From Propionivibrio sp. (GTDB taxonomy: Bacteria; Pseudomonadota; Gammaproteobacteria; Burkholderiales; Rhodocyclaceae): DNA of 29,567 nt. Every line of letters starts with the position of its first letter. Positions within the stretch are counted from its first letter, which is position 1. The position numbers and the translations under genes are program-made. Positions 10,919 through 18,775 of this stretch are shown here, piece by piece. A model generated the notes under the pieces. That model was not told the DNA's origin. It saw only the letters and a list, made by a program, of their open reading frames with translations, and made no database searches. The DNA is taken from positions 1 through 29,567 of the forward strand of contig QKII01000084.1 in assembly GCA_003249625.1 (NCBI GenBank). The letters run 5' to 3'.

Positions 10919-10950
10919 CCGGGGTCGGCATCATGTACGCCGCCCCCCGG
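10919..10950. terminator. GC-rich hairpin between convergent EF-hand and addB genes
   Basis: CGGC (10926-10929) pairs with GCCG (10939-10942), extended by GGGG against the C-run at 10943-10948 across a small bulge. It lies between the EF-hand stop (10911) and the addB stop (10958). It lacks a T-tract, so efficient intrinsic termination is uncertain. Confidence 0.45.
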
Positions 10951-10957
10951 TACAACA

Positions 10958-13732
10958 TCAGACGAACTCCCGGCGACACAACCCGCGCATCTCGCACCAA
11001 GCGCAGACACGCTCGACACCGTGCGCCGGCAAGCATGCGCCGGCATGCAGCGCGTCGAACGCGGCGACCAGCCGCTGCCCCTGCGCCGCGACCGCGGCCG
11101 TCAGCGCCTCCGCATCGTCAGCACTCGCGACCGCAACCACCCGTTCGTCGTCGAGTGCGACGTAGGCCGCCTGCACGGCATTGCCGTGCATCAGCGCATA
11201 GGCTGGTAGCTGGACGTCGTCCTTGAGCCGGTCGCGAATCACCTTGACTGCCTGCGTCTTGTAGTCGTAGAGGGCTGCGACGTCGCTGTCGGATCGACTA
11301 TCGATACGATCGATGCGCCCGTACAGTTCGACGCTGCCACCCTCGGCCAGCGACAGGACTCGACTGACCTTCACCTCCGCCAGCGCCCAGCGCCAACCTT
11401 CCTTCTCTTTTTCGCGCTGCCAGGCCAGGTAGCCCGGCAGGCGCTTTTCCCAACGCTGGCGCCAGCCGGTGGCCAGGAAATTGTCGGCCACAGCCGGCGC
11501 GAACACTTCGGCGACGCATGCCTGCAATGCCAGCAGCGCGGCATCTTCCGACAGCGCGGAGACGCTCGGATGCTGCTGATGGAAACGTTCAAGCACGCGG
11601 TGCACCAGTTCACCGTAATCACTCTTGCCCATTTCCTCGCTGACCTCGTCCATTTCCCCGAGGCCGAGCACATGGCGGGCGAAGAAACGGTACGGACAGG
11701 CGACGAGACTGGCGTAGGCGCTGACCGATACGCGCACCGGTATCCGCGTTGACGGAGCCACCGGCGCCGCGGGCCGCGTCGGCTCAGCTGCGGTGGCGAG
11801 GTCCGGCATCGCCTCGCTGCGGGCCGGCAATGGCCGGCGCAGCAGATCGTCCCCCCAGGCGAGCTGGTTCAGCGTCGAGAGCAGCGACAATTCCGGCGCG
11901 AGGAGGTTGGCCTCGCCGTCCTGCATCGACTGCCAGGTGACCGTTACACGCGGCACGGTGGCCAGCAGCAGTTCAAGGTCGCGCTTGAGTTCGCGCTCGT
12001 CATCCGCGCGCGTCTTCAGCCCCAGTTCGCGACGCACGGACTGGTTGAAGAAGGCCGCGTGTCCGCCGGGCGCGAGTTGCCGCGCATCGCCGCCGAGCAG
12101 CAGCGCGGCCTCGAACCGGCGCAGGCAGACGGCATTGAGCGGCGTGACGACGATCGGGCTGGCGATGCTGCTGTCGCGGAAGCTCGCCCCCTCGAACTCG
12201 CGATTCAGCCAGTCCCGCCATGTGGGAAAGCCGAATTCCGCCGTCGTACCCGCCAGTTCCTGTCCGCGTTTTTCCAACAGATCAAGCACCGCCTGGCCAG
12301 CGACATCACCGCCGAACGCATCCAGCGCACCCACAGCATCGAGCCCCTTCTTCAGTCGGTCGATCCAGCGCGACATGGACGCCGGCCTGGCGTTCAACAA
12401 CGTGCTGGCCGCTTCGACACGGTCGAGCAGCGCGAGGCCCACGGGCTTTCCCTCGTCCGTCGATTCGAGCAGGCAACGCCGGATGCGGGCGATACCGGAC
12501 TTGACCGACGCCCGCCTGATCGCGGCCTCGAGTGCAAAGACGGCAGCCTGGCGTACGTCAGGCTCGATGTCGGAAAAAACGAAAGGCGACTTGCAAAGGT
12601 CCAGAAAATCCCGGTGATAGGCATTGCCCGCTGCTGTTTCAATCAGCGCATCGACCACGGCAGCCGCCCGCGAAGTCGACAACAGCCAGCCCGTTTCGTC
12701 ACTGACCAGTACCCCCTCGCGATCGAGGAGCGCGCGCACCCGCCGTGCACTCAGCCGATCCTGCGCTACCAGCGCAATACGGCGTAAACCCGCCCGCAGC
12801 CAGTCGCCCACCTGCGCCACAGCGGCCTGTGCCTCGTGCTCACGTCCGCTCGTCGGGACAAACTGCACGCGGCCACGCAGCGGACTTTCAGAAAACCGCA
12901 GCCCGATCTCGCGGGCACGCTCGTACACCGGCAAAGACAACGCGGCGGGCCAAGCGGCATCGAGGGTCGCCAGCAGCGGCGTCGGGCAGTCCTCGCGCGG
13001 CGCGGGATAGGTTATCTGAAGCGGCTGCGTTTCACCGTAATGGCGGAAGAATTCACGTTCGGCTGGATCAAGCGACTCCCCCGGCGCTGCATCGAGCAGG
13101 ACGAAAAGGGGCTGCGGCGCTTCAGCCTCGCCAGCCTGGCGCACCAATTCGGCGAGGCGCAGGCGGTAGACCGCGGCATTATCGGGCGCGCCAGCTGCCG
13201 CTAGCGCCCGCCAGAGTTCGTGCACGACGCGTGTCTCGAAGGCCAGCGGCGAGGAATTGCGCAGGGCGTAGGCCCGTTGCAACTGTTCAGCAAGCTCACC
13301 TTCACCGGCCGGCAACGCGACGGCCGCCGCCGTCAGTTCGTCGAAGAGTGCTGCCATTTCCGCCGCGATGCCCCACAACGCCGCCTCATCGAACCACCCC
13401 TTGCCGCGCAGCGCTTCGTAGAGCAGCACGTGGCGTTGACTGGCCGGAAGGGGTTCGGGGATGTCCGCCAATGGCGCGGCATTTACCCAATTCTTGAGGG
13501 TATCGAAATGGGGAAGCAACATCGGCGAAGATGTCGCTGCCGCCATTTTGACCAGCGCGGCACGCAGTTCGACGGCCATCGGCAAGGCAGGCACCAGCAC
13601 CTGCAATGCGGAAAGATCGCCGTCGCGCGCCCACGACGCCGCGCCCTCGAGCAGTCGCTGCGCCGCCGCTTCGTAGAACGCCTCGCCGGGCGGCAAGGCG
13701 CACGCTGGAAGTTCTGCGGGATCGTGCTCCAT
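10958..13732 (-). CDS. addB: AddB-type iron-sulfur PD-(D/E)XK nuclease
   Basis: This is predicted to be the second subunit of an AddAB helicase-nuclease. The 924-residue protein has a diverged helicase-like N-terminus without a recognisable Walker A. Its C-terminal nuclease domain has H711 (LVH), D808 in GRIDRID, D823/K825 in LYDYK, and Q841/Y845 in QLPAY. Four cysteines are placed as in the AddB 4Fe-4S staple: C679 in ACPYRFF before the nuclease, and C910, C913 and C919 (C-x2-C-x5-C) at the very end. The ATG at 13732 was chosen because it avoids overlapping fdxA; the longer frame begins with TTG inside fdxA. No clear Shine-Dalgarno sequence is visible. Only 14 bp separate it from fdxA upstream, so the two are probably cotranscribed. 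Sequence is weakly conserved over the N-terminal half in this family. Confidence 0.88.
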   Translation of the reverse strand: MEHDPAELPACALPPGEAFYEAAAQRLLEGAASWARDGDLSALQVLVPALPMAVELRAALVKMAAATSSPMLLPHFDTLKNWVNAAPLADIPEPLPASQRHVLLYEALRGKGWFDEAALWGIAAEMAALFDELTAAAVALPAGEGELAEQLQRAYALRNSSPLAFETRVVHELWRALAAAGAPDNAAVYRLRLAELVRQAGEAEAPQPLFVLLDAAPGESLDPAEREFFRHYGETQPLQITYPAPREDCPTPLLATLDAAWPAALSLPVYERAREIGLRFSESPLRGRVQFVPTSGREHEAQAAVAQVGDWLRAGLRRIALVAQDRLSARRVRALLDREGVLVSDETGWLLSTSRAAAVVDALIETAAGNAYHRDFLDLCKSPFVFSDIEPDVRQAAVFALEAAIRRASVKSGIARIRRCLLESTDEGKPVGLALLDRVEAASTLLNARPASMSRWIDRLKKGLDAVGALDAFGGDVAGQAVLDLLEKRGQELAGTTAEFGFPTWRDWLNREFEGASFRDSSIASPIVVTPLNAVCLRRFEAALLLGGDARQLAPGGHAAFFNQSVRRELGLKTRADDERELKRDLELLLATVPRVTVTWQSMQDGEANLLAPELSLLSTLNQLAWGDDLLRRPLPARSEAMPDLATAAEPTRPAAPVAPSTRIPVRVSVSAYASLVACPYRFFARHVLGLGEMDEVSEEMGKSDYGELVHRVLERFHQQHPSVSALSEDAALLALQACVAEVFAPAVADNFLATGWRQRWEKRLPGYLAWQREKEKEGWRWALAEVKVSRVLSLAEGGSVELYGRIDRIDSRSDSDVAALYDYKTQAVKVIRDRLKDDVQLPAYALMHGNAVQAAYVALDDERVVAVASADDAEALTAAVAAQGQRLVAAFDALHAGACLPAHGVERVCAWCEMRGLCRREFV

Positions 13733-13746
13733 CGACAGCGGCAGAC

Positions 13747-14070
13747 TCAACGCTCCAGCTTGTCCAGCTTGTCGGCGACACCGTTCCAAGCGTCGGCCTC
13801 ATCCGGGGGCTCCTTGCGCTCGGAGATGACCGGCCAGGTCTTGGCCAACTCGGCGTTCAGCGCGATGAAACCGCGCATGGCATCCGGCACATCATCCTCA
13901 GCGAAGATCGCAGAAGCCGGGCATTCGGCCACGCACAAGGTGCAATCGATACACTCCTCGGGATCGATGACCAGGAAATTCGGTCCCTCGTGGAAGCAAT
14001 CCACCGGACATACGTCCACACAATCGGTGTATTTGCACTTGATGCAATTTTCGGTAACGACGTAGGCCAT
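13747..14070 (-). CDS. fdxA: Seven-iron ferredoxin FdxA
   Basis: This small electron carrier has one 3Fe-4S and one 4Fe-4S cluster. The 107-residue length equals that of Azotobacter-type ferredoxin I. The nine cysteines match that protein with a shift of one: C9, C12, C17, C21, C25, then C40, C43, C46 and C50. A C-terminal extension of about 55 residues is typical. The ATG at 14070 is chosen over the upstream in-frame ATG at 14085 because a strong GGAGAGG lies just upstream and family homology starts MAYVVTENC. The potassium-channel gene ends 116 bp upstream, and a candidate -10 in that gap suggests an own promoter. The addB gene follows after 14 bp. The electron partner cannot be told from the sequence. 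Confidence 0.96.
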   Translation of the reverse strand: MAYVVTENCIKCKYTDCVDVCPVDCFHEGPNFLVIDPEECIDCTLCVAECPASAIFAEDDVPDAMRGFIALNAELAKTWPVISERKEPPDEADAWNGVADKLDKLER

Positions 14071-14108
14071 GACGTACCTCTCCATTCTTGGCTGATTGCG
14101 GGGAGAAG

Positions 14109-14114
14109 ACTATA
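14109..14114 (-). promoter_or_regulatory. Candidate -10 element for fdxA
   Basis: Read on the minus strand this is TATAGT, five of six matches to the -10 consensus, about 40 bases before the fdxA start codon. No convincing -35 sits 16-18 bases upstream. It is the best candidate in the 116-bp gap after the potassium-channel gene. Confidence 0.35.
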
Positions 14115-14186
14115 GCGCAACTGCTTCCCCGAAGCGGGCACGCGACGGCGCCTGCAAATACTTCGACACGGTTGAACCCCGCCCGT

Positions 14187-15884
14187 TCAGGAATCGCGGC
14201 GCGGCAACAGGTGACGGAACAACCAGCTGCGCGGCGGCTCGATACCGGTACGCACAAAAGCAAGCGGGCTCGGTTCGAGAAGGAAGCGCCGCTGCAGTTC
14301 GCCCTCCCCACGCTGACCGGCAAACAGGACTCGGTCGCCGGAAAGCAACTGCGTATCCTCGGCAGGCAAGGGGATTTCCTTCTTCTTGCGCAGCAGCAAC
14401 AAGGGAACCGCGCTGATCCTCTCCGGCGGCTGTTCCGGATTGATCAGCAGGTCACCGATGGTCAGCGGCGGATCGACCTCCGGAGCCAACGCCTCGCGCA
14501 GCCCGGCGTAGGACGAGAAACAGTCGAAAACCCACATGAATGGCACTTTTTCACCGACATGCTTTTCCAGCAACAGCCCGGTCTGCCGGGCCATCTCTCC
14601 GCCATCTTCGTCGAGATATCTGAGGAAGCGGATCAGCAGCGGCGAGGTCAGCAACTGGCGCGCCTTGTGCGAAACGACTTCAGCCTTGACGAAACGCAGG
14701 TTGGCCATCGACGCATCGATCAGTCCAGCGTTGGCCACGTTGGCCTGGCGAATGACGACATACACCGCAGGATTGATCGAACGAGCGCGCGTCACGGTCG
14801 CCAGGTTCAGTGCATCGCTCTCGGTACATACGACGATGCCCACCGCCTTCCTGACCTCCGCCGCCACCATCTCACGGGTCACACCGGCCTGATACTGCAA
14901 CGCGGCGTTCTCGCCCTGCTTTCGCGCATCAAGTTCGACCAGCGACGAGGTCACGCCGGCATTCCCCAGCGCCGATACGAAATACTCGGCAAAGCTGCCG
15001 GAGCCGAAGACAACCCAGTGCCCCTTCGGTAGATTGAGCGGCTCGGGACGCATACCGCCCGGCAGGCCCGACAGCCATTCGATCACCCGCAATCGCTCGG
15101 GCGAGCCCATGTCCAGGTTGATATTGTTGGCGAAACTCTGAAACGGGTTGATCAGTTCTATGTTGCGGAACGACTCGAGGTTGGCTTGTGCAATCTGGGT
15201 GTGCACCCGGGCGATGATGCGCAGCGAGGGATTGAGAACCGTCCCGCCGATAGCTACGGACTGGTTGGTGTCGTCGTTCCCGGCAAGCGCCACCATCGCC
15301 ACGCATTTACGATGCGTCACGCCCGCATCGACGAGTACGTCCGGCAAGCGGCTGTCGGCCGCGAGGAAAAGCGGTGGGTAATGAAATTCCTCGATCTCGA
15401 TGCGCGCAGCCCGCTCCGGCCGCATCTCGACGATCACCATGCGCTGCCCCATCCGGTCGAGCATTCTGGCGAGCATGATGCCGCTCTGCCCGTAGCCAAC
15501 GATCAGGACGAACGGTTCCTGCTGCGCGGCCACCCGCAAGGCGAAGCGACGCCGCGCCACCGCGTCGCGCAGCGTCTGATCCTGCGAAAGGTGAAAGATG
15601 CTGCCGAGTGCGTAGGCCCAGGCCACCACGCACAGGTAGATGCAGACGATCGTCCAGGCGCGCTGCGGGTCGGAGAAGGTGTGCGGCAGTTCACCGAAAC
15701 CGATCGTCGTCGCGGTATAACTGATGAAATAGAGCGCATGAAAAAAGCCGATGCGCACGGCATTCCCGTTCTCGTCGACACCGGGGATCAGCACCAGTCC
15801 CCATACCGACACCGCATAGGCAATGATCAGGACGATCAGCGGCCGGCGCAGCCGGCGCAGAATGACGAAAAGAACTTCGTTCAC
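14187..15884 (-). CDS. Two-TM potassium channel with tandem RCK (TrkA-N) domains
   Basis: This is an inner-membrane cation channel gated by cytoplasmic nucleotide-binding domains. The 565-residue protein has a first membrane helix at about 15-34, a pore loop with filter TTIGFGE (59-65), and a second helix at about 77-97. The filter is a conservative variant of the K+-selective TVGYGD. Two Rossmann domains follow: GYGQSG (130-135) with an acidic residue at E153 that favours NAD(H), and a second with GSGSFA (294-299). A C-terminal region at about 440-545 may be a TrkA-C-like ligand domain. The start is GTG, with a GGGGG run about 7 bases upstream. The DUF6394-like gene ends 16 bp upstream, so the two form one operon. 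Ion specificity is inferred from the filter. Confidence 0.87.
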   Translation of the reverse strand: MNEVLFVILRRLRRPLIVLIIAYAVSVWGLVLIPGVDENGNAVRIGFFHALYFISYTATTIGFGELPHTFSDPQRAWTIVCIYLCVVAWAYALGSIFHLSQDQTLRDAVARRRFALRVAAQQEPFVLIVGYGQSGIMLARMLDRMGQRMVIVEMRPERAARIEIEEFHYPPLFLAADSRLPDVLVDAGVTHRKCVAMVALAGNDDTNQSVAIGGTVLNPSLRIIARVHTQIAQANLESFRNIELINPFQSFANNINLDMGSPERLRVIEWLSGLPGGMRPEPLNLPKGHWVVFGSGSFAEYFVSALGNAGVTSSLVELDARKQGENAALQYQAGVTREMVAAEVRKAVGIVVCTESDALNLATVTRARSINPAVYVVIRQANVANAGLIDASMANLRFVKAEVVSHKARQLLTSPLLIRFLRYLDEDGGEMARQTGLLLEKHVGEKVPFMWVFDCFSSYAGLREALAPEVDPPLTIGDLLINPEQPPERISAVPLLLLRKKKEIPLPAEDTQLLSGDRVLFAGQRGEGELQRRFLLEPSPLAFVRTGIEPPRSWLFRHLLPRRDS

Positions 15885-15900
15885 GCTTAGCCCCCGCGAC

Positions 15901-16284
15901 TCAACGGGTCTGGCGCAAGGTCTCGCTGATCAGCAGAATCACCGAAATGAGATTGGCCACGAGCGCACCGCCGCTGAGCGAGACGACCGTCGACATTGTT
16001 TCCCCCGTCATGGGCAGATCATTGATATTGACCTGCCATGCCCAAAAGCACGATGCTGCCAACAGTTGCAGCATGGCCACCATGCTGGTCGCCAGATGCG
16101 TCGCCCCGATGTGGGTGCGGTCACCAAATTTCATGACCAAGGCAATCAGATTGACGACTACCGCGGCGAACAGGTGGCCCGCATCATGGACTTTCACGTT
16201 GTCGATTTCGCCGATGAAAAAGCCGAAATTCAGCGTGCAGGCAAAAATGACGAAAAAACCGAAGATGACTTTTTCCAGATTCAT
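15901..16284 (-). CDS. Four-helix membrane protein, DUF6394-like
   Basis: This 127-residue protein is almost entirely hydrophobic, with four predicted membrane helices at about 5-27, 33-52, 62-83 and 98-122. The short loops hold conserved-looking motifs (FFIGEIDN, KFGDRTHIGA). From memory it matches the family annotated as DUF6394, which has no known function. The ATG at 16284 is chosen over an in-frame ATG at 16326 because it has AGGGAG 5 bases upstream, lies downstream of the predicted promoter, and the extra residues are not hydrophobic. It is the first gene of the operon with the potassium channel (16-bp gap), which suggests an accessory or regulatory subunit. That role is inference. Confidence 0.78.
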   Translation of the reverse strand: MNLEKVIFGFFVIFACTLNFGFFIGEIDNVKVHDAGHLFAAVVVNLIALVMKFGDRTHIGATHLATSMVAMLQLLAASCFWAWQVNINDLPMTGETMSTVVSLSGGALVANLISVILLISETLRQTR

Positions 16285-16321
16285 TGCGGCTCCCTGTACG
16301 TGAAGTGTTGTATTTCTGCCG

Positions 16322-16350
16322 ATCATACGGAGTCGAAATTCGGCTGTAAA
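16322..16350 (-). promoter_or_regulatory. Sigma-70 promoter for the DUF6394-K+ channel operon
   Basis: On the minus strand TTTACA (16350-16345) is followed after exactly 17 bases by TATGAT (16327-16322). Each hexamer has five of six consensus bases. Transcription would start near 16315, about 30 bases before the start codon at 16284. Confidence 0.75.
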
Positions 16351-16407
16351 TCACCGATGATGCGCGCCAAACGGCCACAGCGTGGGCGCCACAGGTACTA
16401 TGACAAA

Positions 16408-16451
16408 GAAGCACGGCGAGTCCTCGCGTGCTTCCAAAGGTATTTTTTTTT
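16408..16451 (+). other. Orphan strong hairpin followed by a nine-T tract, upstream of trxA
   Basis: GAAGCACG (16408-16415) pairs with CGTGCTTC (16427-16434), with additional inner pairs CGAG/CTCG. Eight bases later comes a run of nine T residues (16443-16451). There is no + strand gene before it, since the neighbour is divergent. It could end a small untranslated RNA, sit in the trxA control region, or be chance. The gap between stem and T-run is too long for a classical intrinsic terminator. Confidence 0.4.
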
Positions 16452-16526
16452 CGCTACGATAGAACTTCATCCGGGCAACGCCCATCTACTCTACCCATTC
16501 CCACGACTACACCCACGAGGCATTCG

Positions 16527-16853
16527 ATGAGTGAACATATCCATTACGTCTCTGACGACACCTTTGCTGCCGAGGTTCTGCAGGCCACTGAACCGGTCCT
16601 GCTCGACTTCTGGGCCGAATGGTGCGGCCCCTGCAAGATGATTGCGCCGATTCTCGACGAGATCGCAGCCCAGTATGCCGGTCGACTGAAGATTGCCAAG
16701 CTGAACATCGACGACAACCCGACGACGCCAGCCAACTTCGCCGTGCGCGGCATTCCGACGCTGATGCTGTTCAAGAACGGGAACGTCGAAGCCACCAAGG
16801 TCGGCGCGCTTTCCAAGTCGCAACTCACCGCATTTATTGACAGCCACCTGTAA
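16527..16853 (+). CDS. trxA: Thioredoxin 1
   Basis: This cytoplasmic dithiol-disulfide oxidoreductase reduces ribonucleotide reductase, PAPS reductase and protein disulfides. The 108-residue length equals that of E. coli TrxA. The active site is WCGPC, with C33 and C36, preceded by LLDFWAE. The cis-proline motif is RGIPTLMLF, and a GALSK loop closes the fold. The ATG at 16527 has GAGG 6 bases upstream and starts the conserved fold; the upstream in-frame extension from 16428 encodes a non-homologous Pro/Thr-rich segment. rho follows 217 bp downstream, the same neighbour order as in many proteobacteria. No strong promoter pair was found. TACGAT at 16455-16460 is a weak -10 candidate. Confidence 0.97.
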   Translation: MSEHIHYVSDDTFAAEVLQATEPVLLDFWAEWCGPCKMIAPILDEIAAQYAGRLKIAKLNIDDNPTTPANFAVRGIPTLMLFKNGNVEATKVGALSKSQLTAFIDSHL

Positions 16854-16866
16854 ACTGGCTAACCTC

Positions 16867-16932
16867 CGCCTGAAAGTCGCGGCCCCCCTCCCAGAATAGA
16901 GAGACAATCAGGCCCGGCCCTGCTTTCAGGCG
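16867..16932. repeat. 10-bp perfect inverted repeat in the trxA-rho gap
   Basis: CGCCTGAAAG (16867-16876) and CTTTCAGGCG (16923-16932) are exact reverse complements, separated by 46 bases. They could close a long stem in the trxA 3' end or the rho leader. There is no T-tract after the right arm. Confidence 0.5.
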
Positions 16933-16970
16933 TTGATTTCCGTCACGACACGGTCGAGACTCAGCAGCAA

Positions 16971-17070
16971 AACTCCCGGCATCACCCAAACCTCACATCC
17001 GAATTCCCGTTTGCGCCGATCGCGCAGCGACCCCGGCATCTCCGGCTATCCTCAAGCACATACTCCGCTC
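16971..17070 (+). promoter_or_regulatory. C-rich, G-poor leader of rho: candidate rut / autoregulation site
   Basis: The 40 bases 16971-17010 contain 17 C and only 4 G, and 17041-17070 contains 13 C and 4 G. Such unstructured C-over-G stretches are what Rho binds. In E. coli, rho is autoregulated by Rho-dependent attenuation in its leader, so a similar loop is plausible here. The site assignment is inference from composition. Confidence 0.5.
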
Positions 17071-18327
17071 ATGCATTTATCCGAACTAAAAGCCCTTCAT
17101 GTCAGCCAGTTGCTCGACATGGCCGTTGCCAACGATATCGAAGGCGCCAACAGGCTGCGCAAACACGAACTGATCTTCGCCCTCCTGAAGAACCAGGCGA
17201 AGAAGGGCGAAACCATCTTCGGCGACGGCACGCTGGAAACCCTGCCCGATGGCTTCGGTTTCCTTCGCTCGCCAGACACGTCGTATCTGGCCAGTACCGA
17301 CGACATCTACGTCAGCCCAAGCCAGATCCGCCGCTTCAACCTGCATACCGGCGACACCATCGAGGGCGAGATCCGTACGCCGAAAGATGGCGAACGTTAC
17401 TTTGCACTGGTCAAAGTCGACCGAATCAATGGTGAGCCGCCGGAAGCGTCGAAGAACAAGATCCTGTTCGAAAACCTGACACCACTGCATCCCGAACAGC
17501 ACATCAAGCTTGAACGCGAAATTCGTGGCGAGGAAAACACGACCAGCCGGATCATCGACATCATTTCGCCGATCGGCAAAGGCCAGCGCGGTTTGCTGGT
17601 ATCAAGCCCGAAGAGCGGCAAGACGGTGATGATGCAACACATCGCGCACGCGATTACCGCCAACCATCCCGACATCAACCTGATCGTCCTGCTGATTGAC
17701 GAACGTCCCGAGGAAGTCACCGAAATGACCCGCTCGGTGCGCGGCGAAGTCGTCGCCTCGACCTTCGACGAGCCGGCCACGCGCCACGTCCAGGTCGCTG
17801 AAATGGTCATCGAAAAGGCCAAGCGCCTCGTCGAGCACAAGAAAGACGTCGTCATTCTGCTCGACTCGATCACTCGCCTCGCCCGCGCCTACAACACGGT
17901 GCAGCCTGCCTCCGGCAAGGTCCTGACCGGTGGCGTCGACGCCAACGCGCTGCAAAAACCCAAGCGCTTTTTCGGCGCGGCACGCAATGTCGAGGAAGGC
18001 GGTTCGCTGACAATCATCGCCACGGCGCTGATCGACACCGGCAGCCGGATGGACGACGTGATCTACGAGGAATTCAAGGGCACCGGCAACATGGAGATCC
18101 ACCTGGATCGCCGCATGGCTGAGAAACGCGTCTACCCGGCAATCAACGTCAACCGCTCCGGCACCCGCCGTGAAGAGTTGCTGCTGATGCCCGACGTGCT
18201 GCAAAAGATGTGGGTACTGCGCAAGCTGCTGTACAACATGGACGATCTTGAGGCGATGGAATTCCTGCTCGACAAGATCAAGGCCACGAAGACCAACAAC
18301 GAGTTTTTCGACTCGATGCGTCGCTGA
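17071..18327 (+). CDS. rho: Transcription termination factor Rho
   Basis: This hexameric RNA-dependent ATPase ends transcription at C-rich sites. The 418 residues match the usual 419. The N-terminal helix bundle begins MHLSELK. The OB-fold RNA-binding domain has the RNP1-like DGFGFLR (60-66). The ATPase domain has the P-loop SPKSGKT (179-185, with K181 and K184), followed by [10 protein letters not shown], the Walker [15 protein letters not shown] and the R-loop region GGSLTII. The ATG at 17071 fits the family N-terminus; the frame stays open upstream to 16933, but that part is not Rho-like. No clear Shine-Dalgarno sequence precedes the start. The 217-base leader is C-rich. rpmE follows with its own promoter. 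Confidence 0.98.
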   Translation: MHLSELKALHVSQLLDMAVANDIEGANRLRKHELIFALLKNQAKKGETIFGDGTLETLPDGFGFLRSPDTSYLASTDDIYVSPSQIRRFNLHTGDTIEGEIRTPKDGERYFALVKVDRINGEPPEASKNKILFENLTPLHPEQHIKLEREIRGEENTTSRIIDIISPIGKGQRGLLVSSPKSGKTVMMQHIAHAITANHPDINLIVLLIDERPEEVTEMTRSVRGEVVASTFDEPATRHVQVAEMVIEKAKRLVEHKKDVVILLDSITRLARAYNTVQPASGKVLTGGVDANALQKPKRFFGAARNVEEGGSLTIIATALIDTGSRMDDVIYEEFKGTGNMEIHLDRRMAEKRVYPAINVNRSGTRREELLLMPDVLQKMWVLRKLLYNMDDLEAMEFLLDKIKATKTNNEFFDSMRR

Positions 18328-18353
18328 TTCCGATTAACGCCTTGTCAATTCGA

Positions 18354-18382
18354 TTGCCAACCGACGAAAAAACAAGGATAAT
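18354..18382 (+). promoter_or_regulatory. Sigma-70 promoter of rpmE
   Basis: TTGCCA (18354-18359) is followed after exactly 17 bases by GATAAT (18377-18382), and each hexamer has five of six consensus bases. Transcription would start near 18389, giving a leader of about 75 bases. Confidence 0.75.
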
Positions 18383-18396
18383 CCCGCGTTCTCCGG

Positions 18397-18437
18397 AGCC
18401 GGCCACCGAGACGACGTACGTTTGCTTCGAGCCGGCT
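18397..18437 (+). promoter_or_regulatory. Hairpin in the rpmE mRNA leader
   Basis: AGCCGGC (18397-18403) and GCCGGCT (18431-18437) are perfect complements enclosing 27 bases that include a self-complementary ACGTACGT. The structure fills most of the predicted rpmE leader and ends 14 bases before the AAGGAA ribosome binding site. It is a candidate site for translational feedback by L31. Confidence 0.45.
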
Positions 18438-18463
18438 AGATTTGACCAGAAGGAATTTCCAAG

Positions 18464-18679
18464 ATGAAATCCGATATCCATCCCGATTACAACGAAATCG
18501 ACGTCACCTGCTCCTGCGGTAACACCTTCAAGACGAAGTCGACGATGAAAAAGGCACTTCACGTCGAAGTCTGCTCCGCCTGCCACCCGTTCTACACCGG
18601 CAAGCAGAAGATCATCGACACCGCCGGCCGCGTCGAGAAGTTCAACAAGAAGTACGGCACCAAGGCCAAAGCGGCCTGA
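18464..18679 (+). CDS. rpmE: 50S ribosomal protein bL31 (zinc-binding form)
   Basis: This large-subunit protein bridges the 50S central protuberance to the 30S head. The 71 residues equal the usual length. Four cysteines (C16, C18, C37, C40) make this the zinc-binding C+ paralog rather than the cysteine-less form induced by zinc starvation. The HPFYTGKQK and [10 protein letters not shown] motifs are diagnostic. The start has AAGGAA about 7 bases upstream. It lies downstream of rho, with its own promoter and a strong terminator, so it can be expressed independently. Confidence 0.98.
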   Translation: MKSDIHPDYNEIDVTCSCGNTFKTKSTMKKALHVEVCSACHPFYTGKQKIIDTAGRVEKFNKKYGTKAKAA

Positions 18680-18717
18680 GGCAACGCCAAAGGCGAGTTT
18701 GCGGACTCGAAAAAAAG

Positions 18718-18742
18718 AGGCAGCCCCCAGGCTGCCTTTTTT
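18718..18742 (+). terminator. Rho-independent terminator of rpmE
   Basis: A perfect 8-bp stem (AGGCAGCC 18718-18725 with GGCTGCCT 18730-18737) has a 4-base loop and runs directly into six T residues. A run of A residues precedes the left arm, so it may also work on the minus strand. Confidence 0.95.
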
Positions 18743-18775
18743 GTTTGAGCGACAAACAAGCGAACGGCACCTGTC

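Noticed and set aside
10309..11046. 245-codon open frame on the minus strand covering the EF-hand gene
   Set aside because: The + strand frame has a signal peptide, two complete EF-hands and a strong ribosome binding site. The minus frame is Arg/Cys-rich and also overlaps the end of addB.
12059..12787. 242-codon open frame on the + strand opposite addB
   Set aside because: Antisense shadow without motifs; addB coding constraint explains the lack of stops.
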